From Streptosporangiaceae bacterium (lineage in GTDB: Bacteria > Actinomycetota > Actinomycetes > Streptosporangiales > Streptosporangiaceae): a DNA stretch of 64,000 bases. The position numbers and the translations under genes are program-made. Under the pieces are notes generated by a model that saw only the letters and a program-made list of their open reading frames with translations, was not told the origin of the DNA and searched no databases. Shown here one piece after another: positions 34,316 through 43,526 of the stretch. The DNA lies in NCBI GenBank assembly GCA_019239975.1, contig JAFAZE010000021.1, positions 1 through 64,000 of the forward strand, read 5' to 3'. Each line of letters begins with the position of its first letter. Position 1 is the first letter of the stretch.

Positions 34316-37300
34316 ATGAGCGTTCTGGTCACGTCCGGCGCCCGGACTCTGGGAGCGGCGCCAGGGACCGGGCGACCGGATCACGGGAGGCCGGCGGCGT
34401 GGTCGCCCCGGCTGCCCGCCACCTGGCCGCTGACCGTCCTGTTCGCCGCCTTCCCGGTCTGGTGGCTCATCGGCGTGAGCTCCTTCGTCTGGCCCGTCGT
34501 CGCGGTCCCGATGCTGGTGGCGCTGATCTGGCGGCGGCGGACCCGCGCTCCCGTGGCCGTCGCCCTCTGGTTTGCGTTCACGAGCTGGGTGCTGCTGTCC
34601 GGCCTGCAGCTGGACAGCGCGACGAAGATCCTGTCATTCAGCTACCGGCTGGCGCTGTACGCCGCCGCGGGCGTCCTGTTCCTGTACGTCTACAACCTGC
34701 CGCGCGCCGGGTGGCTGGACGCCAAGGTGCTCCGGATCCTCACCTATTTCTGGATGGTCGTGGTTGCCGGCGGCTACGCGGGCATCGTGGTGGGCGCCCA
34801 CACGTTCGTGCCGCCGTTCGAGTACCTGCTGCCGCATGGACTGCGCAGCCAGCCGTTCGTGCAGGAACTCGTCCACCCCGTGTTCGCGGAGGTTCAGGGA
34901 TTCCTCGGGCACCCGGTCCCCCGGCCCGCGGCGCCGTTCGCCTACACGAATACCTGGGGCGGCAACATGGGAGTGCTGACGATGGTGGCGCTCGCCGCGG
35001 TCGCCGCCGCCGGCCCGGGACGCCGGCGCAGGCTGCTGATCGCCGTGCTCGCCGCCTCCCTTGTGCCGATGGCCTTCTCGCTGAACCGTGGCATGTTCCT
35101 GAGCATCGGGGTGGGCATCCTGTATGTGACCGCCCGCCTGGCGGTGCGCCGCCGCGTCGGCGCTCTCATGTCACTGCTGGTATTGACCGCCCTGCTCGTG
35201 ATCGCCGTCGCCCTGACACCGCTGGGCCATCTGGTTGCTGGCAGTTTCTCCAGCACTCACGGCCACAGCAACCAGGTACGCCTCAACCTGTACCGGCTGG
35301 CGATCACGGGCGCCAATCAGTCTCCCATATTCGGCCACGGAGAGCCGCAGCCGGTAACCGCCGGCCAGGGGCTGGCGGGCACGCCACCGATCGGCACTCA
35401 GGGTCAGCTGTGGGACGTGCTCTACACGAACGGCTACCCAGCCCTCGTGTTGTTCGCCGGCTTCTTCGGGATGGTGCTCTGGCAGACGCGCCGGGCGCGC
35501 GGCATCGCCGGATTGTGGCTGCAGGCGGTTCCGCTGGTCGCCTTGACGCAGATCGCCGTATACGGCTGGCTGCCGTCCGAGCTGCAGATCGTCATGGTCG
35601 GCGCTGCGCTTGCCTACCGCCGCTGCCGGCTGCCCGCGGGGGGTGCCGGGACGGCGGCCCGCGGGCAGTGCCGGGACGGAAGTCACCGGGCCGGCCGGAG
35701 CGCGATGGGGGCCGCCCGCCCTGACTGGCGCTGGGAGCGGCCACGAGGCGGCTATCCCCGGCCAGTGACGCGCCGGGGACGGGACGGGCCGGCGGCGCTG
35801 TCAGCGGAGGCCGCGGTTGTCGCCCGGGGATCGCTGGTCAACGTTGCGGCCATGGTGACGGGCGCGGCGCTGAGCTTCGCGCTGACCGTGATGGTCAGCC
35901 GATGGCTGCAGCCCAGCGGCGCGGGCGGCTTCTTCGAGCTGATCGCGCTTTTCACCATCCTGTCGAGCACGTTCGAGCTTGGTGCGGACACGGGTCTCAT
36001 GCGCTGGATCTCCCGGGCTCGCGCCACCGGCGGCCTTGCCGACGTGCGCTGGATCATCGTGAGCGCGCTTGCCCCCGTCCTGATCATCGGATGCGCGGCC
36101 GCCGCCGCCATGTGGGTTCTGGCGCCCGACCTTGCGCATACCTTCCTGCGCGAGATGTCGCCCGGAGCCGGTGCGGCCGACATCCGGATCGTCGCGCCGC
36201 TCGTGCCCCTCGGGGCGCTGTCGGCGTGCATCATCGATGGCGCACGGGGCTTCGGGCGGATGTGGCCGGCCCTCGTCATAGAAGGCCTGGGCAAGCCCGC
36301 GGCGCGCATTGGCCTGGTCATCGCCGCCTTGGTCCTCGGCTGGGGCCTGCACGGAGCCATCGCCGCATGGGGCCTCCCCGTCATCCTCGGCCTGGTGGCG
36401 AGCTGGCTCATCTTCGCCAGGATCTTCCGCGGAGAGGTCCCCGCACCGAAGTTTCCCGACGGTCCCCGCCGGGGACGGCACGGCGGCAAACCGCGACCGC
36501 CGGCCGGCCGGCGCCTCAGGCTGAGCCGGGAGTTCTGGGGATTCACCGCGCCGCGTGCCTTTCAGGGCACCTTTCAGATCGTGGTGCTATGGCTTGACAT
36601 CCTGCTGGTCGGCGCGATCGTCTCCCGCTACGCCGCGGGTGTCTACAGCGCGGTCAGCAAGCTCGTGCTCATCGGGACATTCCTGCTGGAGGGAAACCGG
36701 CTCGCGATCGGCCCGCAACTGAGCGCGCTGCTGGCGCGCCATGAGCATGACCGCGCCGCGGGTCTCTACCAGAGCGCGACCCGCTTGCTGATCCTGGCAT
36801 CGTGGCCGCTGTACATCGTCTTCGCGCTCTTCCCCGCCGTGGTACTGGGTGTCTTCGGGCCCCGGTACACAGCCGGAGCCGCCGCACTCGTCGTTCTCTC
36901 CCTCGCGATGCTCATCAACCTGGGAACCGGAAACGTGACGGTTGTGCTGCTCATGGGCGGCAAGAGCTCGTGGAGTGCCATCAACGCCGGGGCGGCGCTC
37001 GCCATCAACATCGCCCTGAACCTCGCGTTGCTGCCGCGAATTGGGATCCTGGGCGCGGCGATCGCATGGGCGGCGAGCATCGCGGTGGACAACGTCGCCG
37101 CCATGCTCGAGATCCGCTGGGTGCTCGGCCTGGCGCCCTTCGGCAAGGGGTACGCGCTGGTGGCCCTGACGACGGTGGGCTGCTTCGGCGTGACCGGCAT
37201 CGCCGCCCGCGCCTTGCTGGGCGAGACGCTGCCGGCACTGGCGGCGGCGGTGGCCGCCGGGGCGGCGGCCTTCGCGGCCGCCTTGTACCTCGGGCGGATC

Positions 37301-37408
37301 CCGCTGCGGCTCACCGGGATATACGCGGTGCTGCGCCCGCGGGCCGGGCCCGCCGCGATCGAGACTCCCGCGCCCGGTCATAGACCCGCAGAGTTCGATC
37401 GACGATGA
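34316..37408 (+). CDS. Fused Wzy-like polymerase and Wzx-like flippase
   Basis: 1,030 residues in one frame without an internal stop. Residues ~40-440 are an O-antigen polymerase/ligase-like membrane protein: many transmembrane helices, YTNTWGGNMGVLTMVALAAV, SLNRGMFLSIGVGILYVTAR and the long periplasmic loop with GHGEPQPVTAGQGLAGTPP. Residues ~490-1,010 are a MOP-superfamily flippase: RGSLVNVAAMVTGAALSFAL, GFFELIALFTILSSTFELGA, FTAPRAFQGTFQIVVLWLDI and TGNVTVVLLMGGKSSWSAIN. The junction (~445-485) is a basic, Pro-rich linker. Normally these are two genes. The last 98 bp overlap the convergent GT4 gene. Confidence 0.8.
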   Translation: MSVLVTSGARTLGAAPGTGRPDHGRPAAWSPRLPATWPLTVLFAAFPVWWLIGVSSFVWPVVAVPMLVALIWRRRTRAPVAVALWFAFTSWVLLSGLQLDSATKILSFSYRLALYAAAGVLFLYVYNLPRAGWLDAKVLRILTYFWMVVVAGGYAGIVVGAHTFVPPFEYLLPHGLRSQPFVQELVHPVFAEVQGFLGHPVPRPAAPFAYTNTWGGNMGVLTMVALAAVAAAGPGRRRRLLIAVLAASLVPMAFSLNRGMFLSIGVGILYVTARLAVRRRVGALMSLLVLTALLVIAVALTPLGHLVAGSFSSTHGHSNQVRLNLYRLAITGANQSPIFGHGEPQPVTAGQGLAGTPPIGTQGQLWDVLYTNGYPALVLFAGFFGMVLWQTRRARGIAGLWLQAVPLVALTQIAVYGWLPSELQIVMVGAALAYRRCRLPAGGAGTAARGQCRDGSHRAGRSAMGAARPDWRWERPRGGYPRPVTRRGRDGPAALSAEAAVVARGSLVNVAAMVTGAALSFALTVMVSRWLQPSGAGGFFELIALFTILSSTFELGADTGLMRWISRARATGGLADVRWIIVSALAPVLIIGCAAAAAMWVLAPDLAHTFLREMSPGAGAADIRIVAPLVPLGALSACIIDGARGFGRMWPALVIEGLGKPAARIGLVIAALVLGWGLHGAIAAWGLPVILGLVASWLIFARIFRGEVPAPKFPDGPRRGRHGGKPRPPAGRRLRLSREFWGFTAPRAFQGTFQIVVLWLDILLVGAIVSRYAAGVYSAVSKLVLIGTFLLEGNRLAIGPQLSALLARHEHDRAAGLYQSATRLLILASWPLYIVFALFPAVVLGVFGPRYTAGAAALVVLSLAMLINLGTGNVTVVLLMGGKSSWSAINAGAALAINIALNLALLPRIGILGAAIAWAASIAVDNVAAMLEIRWVLGLAPFGKGYALVALTTVGCFGVTGIAARALLGETLPALAAAVAAGAAAFAAALYLGRIPLRLTGIYAVLRPRAGPAAIETPAPGHRPAEFDRR

Positions 37409-38621
37409 CGTCCCAGTCGAAACGCTCTTCCACCCGGCGCCGGCCGCCGGCGCCCAGGCGCGACCGGAGCCCGGGATCGCGCGCCAGTCGCACCATCGCG
37501 TCCGCCAGCCCCCGCACCATGGCCGCGCGCGAGGACACATCGACGAGGATCCCGGCGGTCTCGTCGACGGAGGCGAGGTGACCGCCCCACGCCGTGGCGA
37601 TCACCGGCCGGGCGGATGCCATCGCTTCGAGGACCGCGATGCCGCCCGCCTCCTGCAAACTTGGCGACACGTAGACGTCGCAGGCCTGGATGCGGCGCGT
37701 GCATTCCCCCGGCTCGAGCCAGCCGGCGAAACAGACGTCCGCGCCGCGACCGGTGCGGGCGGCGTGCCCGGCCAAGCGGGCTCGCTGAGGTCCGTCGCCC
37801 ACAATCTCGAGTAGCGCCGGTACGTGGTCCCTGACCCGGGCGAACGCGTCGATGAGTATGTCGACACCCTTCAGCTCGACGAGGCGGCCGGCGAACAGGA
37901 AACGGGTCACGCCGCTTCCCCCGGAGGCATCGGTGCCGGCCGGCGGCTCATTCCGCGCCGGCCACGAATCGAGCACCACCCCGATGTCGGACAGCTCGAT
38001 CGCCCTCTTCCGGACGGACCGCGGCAGCAACGCCCGGGTCCGGTCGTTGGCCACCAGGATGACGTCCGCCCGCGCCCGTCCGCGCACGAGGCCGTTCAGT
38101 ACCGCCGCCGCGACCGGGCGAGCGGCCTTGGTCAGCGCGTACAGGCTCCAGTCGCGTTTCCTGAAGGACGGCGGCAGTTCCATGCCGCCGTTGAGCGGCC
38201 CCATGATGACCCGCGCGCCGAGCCGGGTCAGCGGCGAGGGAATGACCGGCGACACGCTGATGGGCTGGTGTACCACGTCGATCGCGAGTTCGCGGACCAG
38301 CCTGCGGGCCACGGGGACCATCGCGGCCTGCCGTTCGACCTGAGTGACCGCCCAGGCGATGGTCCGCAGCCCGGTGGGAAGCCTCCTGCCGAGAGTGAAG
38401 ACCGGGCCGAGTCCGTGGGTGCCGCTGGCGAAGATGACCCGCTCGAACTCAGCGGCCGGCAAGAGCCGGACGAGTTCATCCCGGGCGCTGACGTGCGTCA
38501 GCAGCCAGGTCTCCACACCCCGCTCTCGCAGCTTTCCGAACAGCCGCAGCGGAATCGATCCCTCGCCACCGCCGCGCTCTGATGCGTAGTGAGCGACGAT
38601 GAGCACCCTGTGGCCCGTCAC
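37311..38621 (-). CDS. GT4-family glycosyltransferase
   Basis: 436 residues. The N-terminal Rossmann domain starts HRVLIVAHYASERGGGEGSI. The donor-binding C-terminal domain shows RFLFAGRLVELKGVDILIDA, LEIVGDGPQRARLAGHAART, VCFAGWLEPGECTRRIQACD and the EX7E motif in SPSLQEAGGIAVLEAMASAR. The order is that of retaining GT-B enzymes. The GTG start at 38621 overlaps the stop of the GH26-like gene (GTGA). The 3' end overlaps the convergent Wzy-Wzx gene by 98 bp. Confidence 0.9.
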   Translation of the reverse strand: MTGHRVLIVAHYASERGGGEGSIPLRLFGKLRERGVETWLLTHVSARDELVRLLPAAEFERVIFASGTHGLGPVFTLGRRLPTGLRTIAWAVTQVERQAAMVPVARRLVRELAIDVVHQPISVSPVIPSPLTRLGARVIMGPLNGGMELPPSFRKRDWSLYALTKAARPVAAAVLNGLVRGRARADVILVANDRTRALLPRSVRKRAIELSDIGVVLDSWPARNEPPAGTDASGGSGVTRFLFAGRLVELKGVDILIDAFARVRDHVPALLEIVGDGPQRARLAGHAARTGRGADVCFAGWLEPGECTRRIQACDVYVSPSLQEAGGIAVLEAMASARPVIATAWGGHLASVDETAGILVDVSSRAAMVRGLADAMVRLARDPGLRSRLGAGGRRRVEERFDWDVIVDRTLRVYDRARESRSRRARPAGAAPRISR

Positions 38622-39589
38622 GGCGCACAGCGAAGGCCGGGGGATGCGGCGCCGTGCCCCGCCCGCGCGACCGCGTTCCGCCATGCCTCGATCGAAGCGG
38701 CGTCGTTCAGTTCGCCCCAGCGTGCTCCCGGGGGGTCGAACAACGTTCCGAACAGGGCGCCGCTGCGCTGGAGGTAGCGGGCGACCTCGGTCAGCCATTC
38801 AGCCCTGCCGGCCTGCGTGGCCAGGGCGAACTCGGCGAAGCCAAAGGGCAGGCCCAGGCTTCTCGATGCGGTCACCTCCGGGCCCATGAAGCCGGCAGGC
38901 GGCGTCGGCCGCGGGTTCTGGTCGCGCACGGTCCCCGCTGGGTAGGCGTCCCAGCCGAGAGTGCTGATCACGCGCCCGGAAGGCAGGAAATCCTTCCAGC
39001 TGACGCCGGAACGGGGGTCGAGGTCCCACGCCGTCAGGATCAGGGTGGACCTCAGGCCGGGATTATGAGCCGCATCCGCGAGCGCCACGATATGGGCCCA
39101 GGCCGCCTTGTACGCGGTTAGCGTGAAACGGCCGCCGGAGATAAAGAGCTCCGGCTCATGGTAATACGAATAGTAGACCGGGTAGCCGGCCGGTGCGGTA
39201 CCGAAGAAATGCAACAGCGCGGCGTCGTCCACGCCGGACAGGATCGCCGCGGGCGGGACTCTGAAGCTCACGACGACCGCTGACTTGTTGATCCCCTGCA
39301 CACCGGTCGTCCACAGGTTCGGGTCAGGCAAGCCGTCGTAGTAGACCCGGATAATGGGCAGGTGCCCGAATTCCGCGGTTACCGTCGCGAGCCGGGCTGG
39401 GTGAGTCGCATCGACACCGAGCAGCGTGTGAACGGAAGAACCGGCAGCCCGCCGTTGCGCGGCGCATGCCGTCGCGGGATGAGCCGCCGTCGGCCCGCCG
39501 CCGCCGGCGGTGTATGTGACATAGATGACCGCCGTCGCCAGCAGGGGGACGAGGGCCGCGCTGACCGCGAACCACCTGCTGCGGGGCAT
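38618..39589 (-). CDS. Exported GH26-like glycoside hydrolase-fold protein
   Basis: 323 residues. MPRSRWFAVSAALVPLLATA gives a signal or anchor segment. The domain includes VYYSYYHEPELFISGG, where HEPE resembles the acid/base motif of GH26 mannanases. It also contains STLILTAWDLDPRSGVSWKD, ISTLGWDAYPAG and PFGFAEFALATQAGRAEWLT, where the Glu of AEF is in the expected nucleophile place. It may trim or release the polymer outside the cell, as polysaccharide lyases and hydrolases do in many EPS loci. The start has GGAGGAGG upstream; the stop overlaps the GT4 gene. Confidence 0.65.
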   Translation of the reverse strand: MPRSRWFAVSAALVPLLATAVIYVTYTAGGGGPTAAHPATACAAQRRAAGSSVHTLLGVDATHPARLATVTAEFGHLPIIRVYYDGLPDPNLWTTGVQGINKSAVVVSFRVPPAAILSGVDDAALLHFFGTAPAGYPVYYSYYHEPELFISGGRFTLTAYKAAWAHIVALADAAHNPGLRSTLILTAWDLDPRSGVSWKDFLPSGRVISTLGWDAYPAGTVRDQNPRPTPPAGFMGPEVTASRSLGLPFGFAEFALATQAGRAEWLTEVARYLQRSGALFGTLFDPPGARWGELNDAASIEAWRNAVARAGHGAASPGLRCAP

Positions 39590-39769
39590 CAGATTCCTCC
39601 TCCGCGACTGCCAGGCTAACGGACGGCCCCGGCCGGGGCAACCTGCCGGAGCCCGGCTCCCGGGCGCGCACCCACCGTGCACCGGGCATGGGGCCCCGGC
39701 GCACCGGTCTTTGCCGCGAAGGCGGCGCGAGCGTAGCATCCGGGCAAAGCGTATGGAGGATGACTCACC

Positions 39770-41575
39770 ATGACTGTGCGACAGCCTCCGGTCAGCGAGG
39801 ATTTCACGGCCGAGCCGCGCTCGGTCGACCTGCACGATTACTGGCTGATCGTCCGTCGCCGCTGGGCGCTCGTCCTGGCGCTCACCGTGCTCGGTGCCGT
39901 CGGCGGCCTCGTGTACACGCGGTTGGCGGCCCCGAGCTACACCGCCACCGCGCAAGTGGTGGTCATGCCGCTCACCCAGAGCCCGCTCAACCAGCCGACG
40001 CAGGTCAGCCCGCAGGTCAACATGAGCACGGAGCAGGCGGTGGCGCAATCGCCCCTGGTGATCACGGGGGCGGCCAGGCTGCTGCACGTGCCGCCGGCCG
40101 TGCTGCAGGCGGCCGTGCCCAAGCGCCTGACCGTTTCGGTGCCGGCCAACGCGCTGACGACCTCCGATGTCCTGCAGATCTCCTGGCAGGCCGGCAGCCC
40201 GCCGGCCGCGCAGGCCGGCGCGAACGCGTTCGCCCGGGCATACCTGTCCAGCCGGCACCGCGAGCTCGCCAGCCAGATCGCGGGCGTCGCGAGCGCCCTC
40301 AACGCGCAGATAGCTGTTCTGCAGAAGCAGATCACGCGTGTCACCGCGGAGCTGAGCAGCACCCCGCCGGGGACGCCCGCGCAGCAGAACCTCACGGTCC
40401 GCCTCAACGAGCTCACCGCGCAGGCGAGCACCGCCAACAGCCAGCTCGCGTCGCTGCCCACATTCAACGACAGCGGCGGCACCCTGATCGCGGCCGCGCT
40501 CCCGCTCGCGCCATCCGGTCTCAGCCACACGGTCATCATCGCCCTCGGCGTGCTTCTCGGCCTGCTGCTCGGCCTGATCCTGGCGTTCCTGCTCGCCGCC
40601 TTCGACGACCGGGTGCGGGACCCCGGACAGCTCGAGCGCAAGCTGGGGGCGGCGACGCTGGCGGTGCTGCCGGGGGCGGAGGGCACGGCTCGCGAGAACC
40701 GCGGCGGCATCGGCCGCCGCCGCTTGCCGCCGCTCGCCGCCGCCGTCCGCCCGGACAGCCCGGCCGCGGAGTCCGTCCGCGCGCTGCGGGCGACGCTGGT
40801 GGCGGTGGCGGCTCGCCGGGACCTGCGGACCTTGCTCGTGTCCTGCGCCGACGCCAGCATCTCACCCAGCCACGTCGCCGCGGAACTTGGCGTGGCACTC
40901 GCCGAGTCGGGCCGGCGTGTGCTGCTCGTCGCCGCCAACATCCGTGGCTCATCGTTGGCGCAGCTCTTTGACCTGCCCGGTGACCGCGGACTGAGCGACG
41001 TGCTCACGGACGGCGTCGACCCCGAGGCGCTGACCCGCCACCCCCGCCAGGCCGGCGGCCTCCCCCTGCCAGACGCCATCGCCGGGCGGCTCCTGGTGCT
41101 ACCGGGCGGCCCCCCGACGGCGCATGCCGTGGCCCTCCTCGACTCCGCACGGCTGCTCGATGTGCTGCGAAGCCAGCGCGACGCCTACGAGTTCGTGATC
41201 CTTGATTCTCCGCCCGCCACCGTCGCCGCCGATGTCTTCTCGCTCGCGGCGCGTGTCGACGCCGTGATGGTGCTCGCCCGCGGGGCGCGAACCAGGGGAC
41301 GCGCGGTCGAGTACCTGCGTCGCGGGCTGGACCAGGTGGGCGCGCTGATCATCGGCGGTGTGTTCATCGCTCAGGGCAACGCCGGCCGTCGCCGGCGCCG
41401 GTCCGGCGGCCTGCGGCCGGCCGTGGACACGCCCGGCGCGGCCTCGGAGCGCCGTCCCGCCGGGCAGCAGCCAGACCTCGCTCCGTCGCCGTCGGCGGTT
41501 ACCTCGCCGTTGCCCGCCGTTTCCGATGACGAGGCGCTCGGCCCCCCAGGCGGCCTGGCGAAGCGGGGTACTTGA
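39770..41575 (+). CDS. Wzz/BY-kinase-like chain-length protein lacking Walker A
   Basis: 601 residues. The N-terminal Wzz domain has a first transmembrane helix (RRWALVLALTVLGAVGGLVY), a periplasmic coiled-coil region (ALNAQIAVLQKQITRVTAEL) and a second helix (HTVIIALGVLLGLLLGLILA) followed by AFDDRVRDPGQLERKLG. The cytoplasmic part is a BY-kinase fold with Walker B (YEFVILDSPPATVAADVFSL). Walker A is replaced by SCADASISPSHVAAELG and Walker A' by VLLVAANIRG. There is no tyrosine cluster in the C-tail. It probably controls chain length without kinase activity. GGAGGATG precedes the ATG; the stop overlaps the sulfotransferase start (TGATG). Confidence 0.83.
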   Translation: MTVRQPPVSEDFTAEPRSVDLHDYWLIVRRRWALVLALTVLGAVGGLVYTRLAAPSYTATAQVVVMPLTQSPLNQPTQVSPQVNMSTEQAVAQSPLVITGAARLLHVPPAVLQAAVPKRLTVSVPANALTTSDVLQISWQAGSPPAAQAGANAFARAYLSSRHRELASQIAGVASALNAQIAVLQKQITRVTAELSSTPPGTPAQQNLTVRLNELTAQASTANSQLASLPTFNDSGGTLIAAALPLAPSGLSHTVIIALGVLLGLLLGLILAFLLAAFDDRVRDPGQLERKLGAATLAVLPGAEGTARENRGGIGRRRLPPLAAAVRPDSPAAESVRALRATLVAVAARRDLRTLLVSCADASISPSHVAAELGVALAESGRRVLLVAANIRGSSLAQLFDLPGDRGLSDVLTDGVDPEALTRHPRQAGGLPLPDAIAGRLLVLPGGPPTAHAVALLDSARLLDVLRSQRDAYEFVILDSPPATVAADVFSLAARVDAVMVLARGARTRGRAVEYLRRGLDQVGALIIGGVFIAQGNAGRRRRRSGGLRPAVDTPGAASERRPAGQQPDLAPSPSAVTSPLPAVSDDEALGPPGGLAKRGT

Positions 41576-42480
41576 TGGCACAGCGGGCCAGGGGGCCAGG
41601 GGGCCGGGCCGCCCGCCAGGCCGCCAAGCTCGTGCTGCGCCGTTATGGCGTGGTCACGTCCGGTCTTCGGCGCGGGCCGGACTTCGTCATCATCGGCGCA
41701 AAGCGCGGCGGCACCACGTCGCTCTACAACTACGTGCTCGAGCACCGGTCCATTCGGCCGCTCTTTCCCGGGCGAGCACACATCAAGGGCGTCCGCTACT
41801 ACGACCTGCACTACGATCGCGGCCTGCGCTGGTACCGCTCGCACTTCCCGCTCCAGGCCGGCGGCCGTCACCTCGCGCGGCCCGGCACAAAGCCGGCGAT
41901 CGCCGGTGAAGCGAGCCCTTACTACCTGTTTCACCCGCTCGCGGCGGAGCGGCTGGCCCGCGATTTCCCCGAGGCGCGGATCATCGTCTTGCTGCGTGAC
42001 CCGGTGGAGCGGGCCTATTCCCACTTCAGGGAGCGGACCCACCACGGCGGCGAGACCCTGAGTTTCGAAGAGGCGGTCGACGCCGAGGAGAACCGGCTGC
42101 GCGGCGAGGCCGAGCGCATGGTCGCCGAGCCCGGCTACCGCAGCGTGGAGCACGAGAACCACTCCTACCTCGCGCAGGGGCGCTATCTCGACATGCTCCC
42201 GCGCTGGTTCGGGCTCTTCCCCCGTGATCAGTTCCACATCATGGCGAGCGAGGATTTCTATGCCGAACCGCAGCGCCATGTGAACGAGGTATGGAACTTT
42301 CTCGGCCTCCCGCCGGGCAGGCTTCGGAGCCGAATCCGGCACAATTACCTGCCGGCGCCGGACCTCCGGGCGCAGACGCGCCAGCGTCTGGCGGACGTGT
42401 TCGCGGATCACAACCGCCGGCTCGAGGAGTTGCTCGGGCGCTCGCTGCCGTGGCCCGCGAGCAAGCAGCCGGTCCGGTGA
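41575..42480 (+). CDS. Sulfotransferase
   Basis: 301 residues. The PAPS 5'-phosphosulfate loop is FVIIGAKRGGTTSLYNYVLE, and the 3'-phosphate motif is ARIIVLLRDPVERAYSHFRE, with the conserved Arg and Ser. Other family blocks are GEASPYYLFHPLAAERLARD and LAQGRYLDMLPRWFGLFPRD. It moves sulfate from PAPS to a hydroxyl group; in this locus the likely acceptor is the polysaccharide or a lipid-linked intermediate. Start is the ATG sharing an A with the upstream TGA; stop overlaps the GT2 gene (GTGA). Confidence 0.9.
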   Translation: MAQRARGPGGRAARQAAKLVLRRYGVVTSGLRRGPDFVIIGAKRGGTTSLYNYVLEHRSIRPLFPGRAHIKGVRYYDLHYDRGLRWYRSHFPLQAGGRHLARPGTKPAIAGEASPYYLFHPLAAERLARDFPEARIIVLLRDPVERAYSHFRERTHHGGETLSFEEAVDAEENRLRGEAERMVAEPGYRSVEHENHSYLAQGRYLDMLPRWFGLFPRDQFHIMASEDFYAEPQRHVNEVWNFLGLPPGRLRSRIRHNYLPAPDLRAQTRQRLADVFADHNRRLEELLGRSLPWPASKQPVR

Positions 42481-43460
42481 CAGGGCCACTGACGGGGCCT
42501 GCCGGGGCGGTCGGCGAGTCCGCAGAATGCGGCAGGCCGCCATCGGCGCGGGCCGCGCCGTGGCCATCGGTGAGCGCGGTGGTCGCTACCCGGAACCGCC
42601 CGGCCCTGCTGGAACGTGCTGTCCGCAGCATCGTCGGCCAGTCCTATCCCGGAGAACTCGAGTGCGTGGTCGTTTTTGACCAGAGTGAGCCGGCCGCGGT
42701 GCCCGTCGACGTTCCCGCGGGACGGCGGCTGCGAATGGTCACCAACACCCGCACACCAGGGCTGGCCGGTGCCCGGAACACCGGAATCGCGGCCGGCCGC
42801 GGAGCCCTGGTCGCGTTCTGCGATGACGATGACGAGTGGGACGCCGGCAAACTGCTGCTGCAGGTCGGGCAGCTCGAGGATTCGGGGGCGGAGTTCGTCG
42901 CCAGCGGGGTGCGTATCCACCACTCCGGCCGGGTTGTCGTCCGGGTGCCGCCTGGCCTGGTGGGGTTGCGGCAGCTGGTACGCGAGCGTGTCACGGCGCT
43001 GCACCCGTCGACGTTCGTCATCCGCCGGGAGGCGCTCGCCCATATGGGCCCGGTGGATGAGGGGATTCCCGGCAGCTATGGCGAGGATTACGACTGGCTG
43101 CTGCGCGCGGCCCGGCGCATGCCGATCGTCGCGGTGCGGCGGCCGCTGGCCGACGTTTACTGGCACGAGCAATCCTTCTTCGCCGAGCACTGGACAGCCG
43201 TCGCCGATGCCCTTGCGTACTTGCTGGACAAGTACCCGGAACTGAGGGCCGACCGGTACGGGATGGCCCGGATCGAGGGCCAGATCGCCTTTGCGCAGGC
43301 AGCCCTGGCACATCGTCCAGCCGCCTGCCGGGCCAGCTGGCGCGCGCTGTGCGGCAACCCGCTGGAGCGCAGGGCCTACCTGGCGCTCGCGGTGGCCTTC
43401 GGGGTCATCCCCGCCACGTCGATCGTGCGCGCGGCGAACCGCCACGGCCGCGGGATCTGA
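42477..43460 (+). CDS. GT2-family glycosyltransferase
   Basis: 327 residues. After a short leader the GT-A fold begins SVSAVVATRNRPALLERAVR, followed by NTRTPGLAGARNTGIAAGRG and the metal-binding ALVAFCDDDDEWDAGKLLLQ. A later GSYGEDYDWLLRAARRMPIV provides the catalytic-base ED motif. It is an inverting glycosyltransferase using a nucleotide sugar. The GTG at 42477 overlaps the sulfotransferase stop, and the first ~30 residues are low complexity, so a later start cannot be excluded. Confidence 0.9.
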   Translation: MTGPLTGPAGAVGESAECGRPPSARAAPWPSVSAVVATRNRPALLERAVRSIVGQSYPGELECVVVFDQSEPAAVPVDVPAGRRLRMVTNTRTPGLAGARNTGIAAGRGALVAFCDDDDEWDAGKLLLQVGQLEDSGAEFVASGVRIHHSGRVVVRVPPGLVGLRQLVRERVTALHPSTFVIRREALAHMGPVDEGIPGSYGEDYDWLLRAARRMPIVAVRRPLADVYWHEQSFFAEHWTAVADALAYLLDKYPELRADRYGMARIEGQIAFAQAALAHRPAACRASWRALCGNPLERRAYLALAVAFGVIPATSIVRAANRHGRGI

Positions 43461-43526
43461 ACGATGCGCACCGAGCACGGCGGGGCCGCACCGAGCACAG
43501 CGGGACGCACCGGGGCATCGGGCTTC

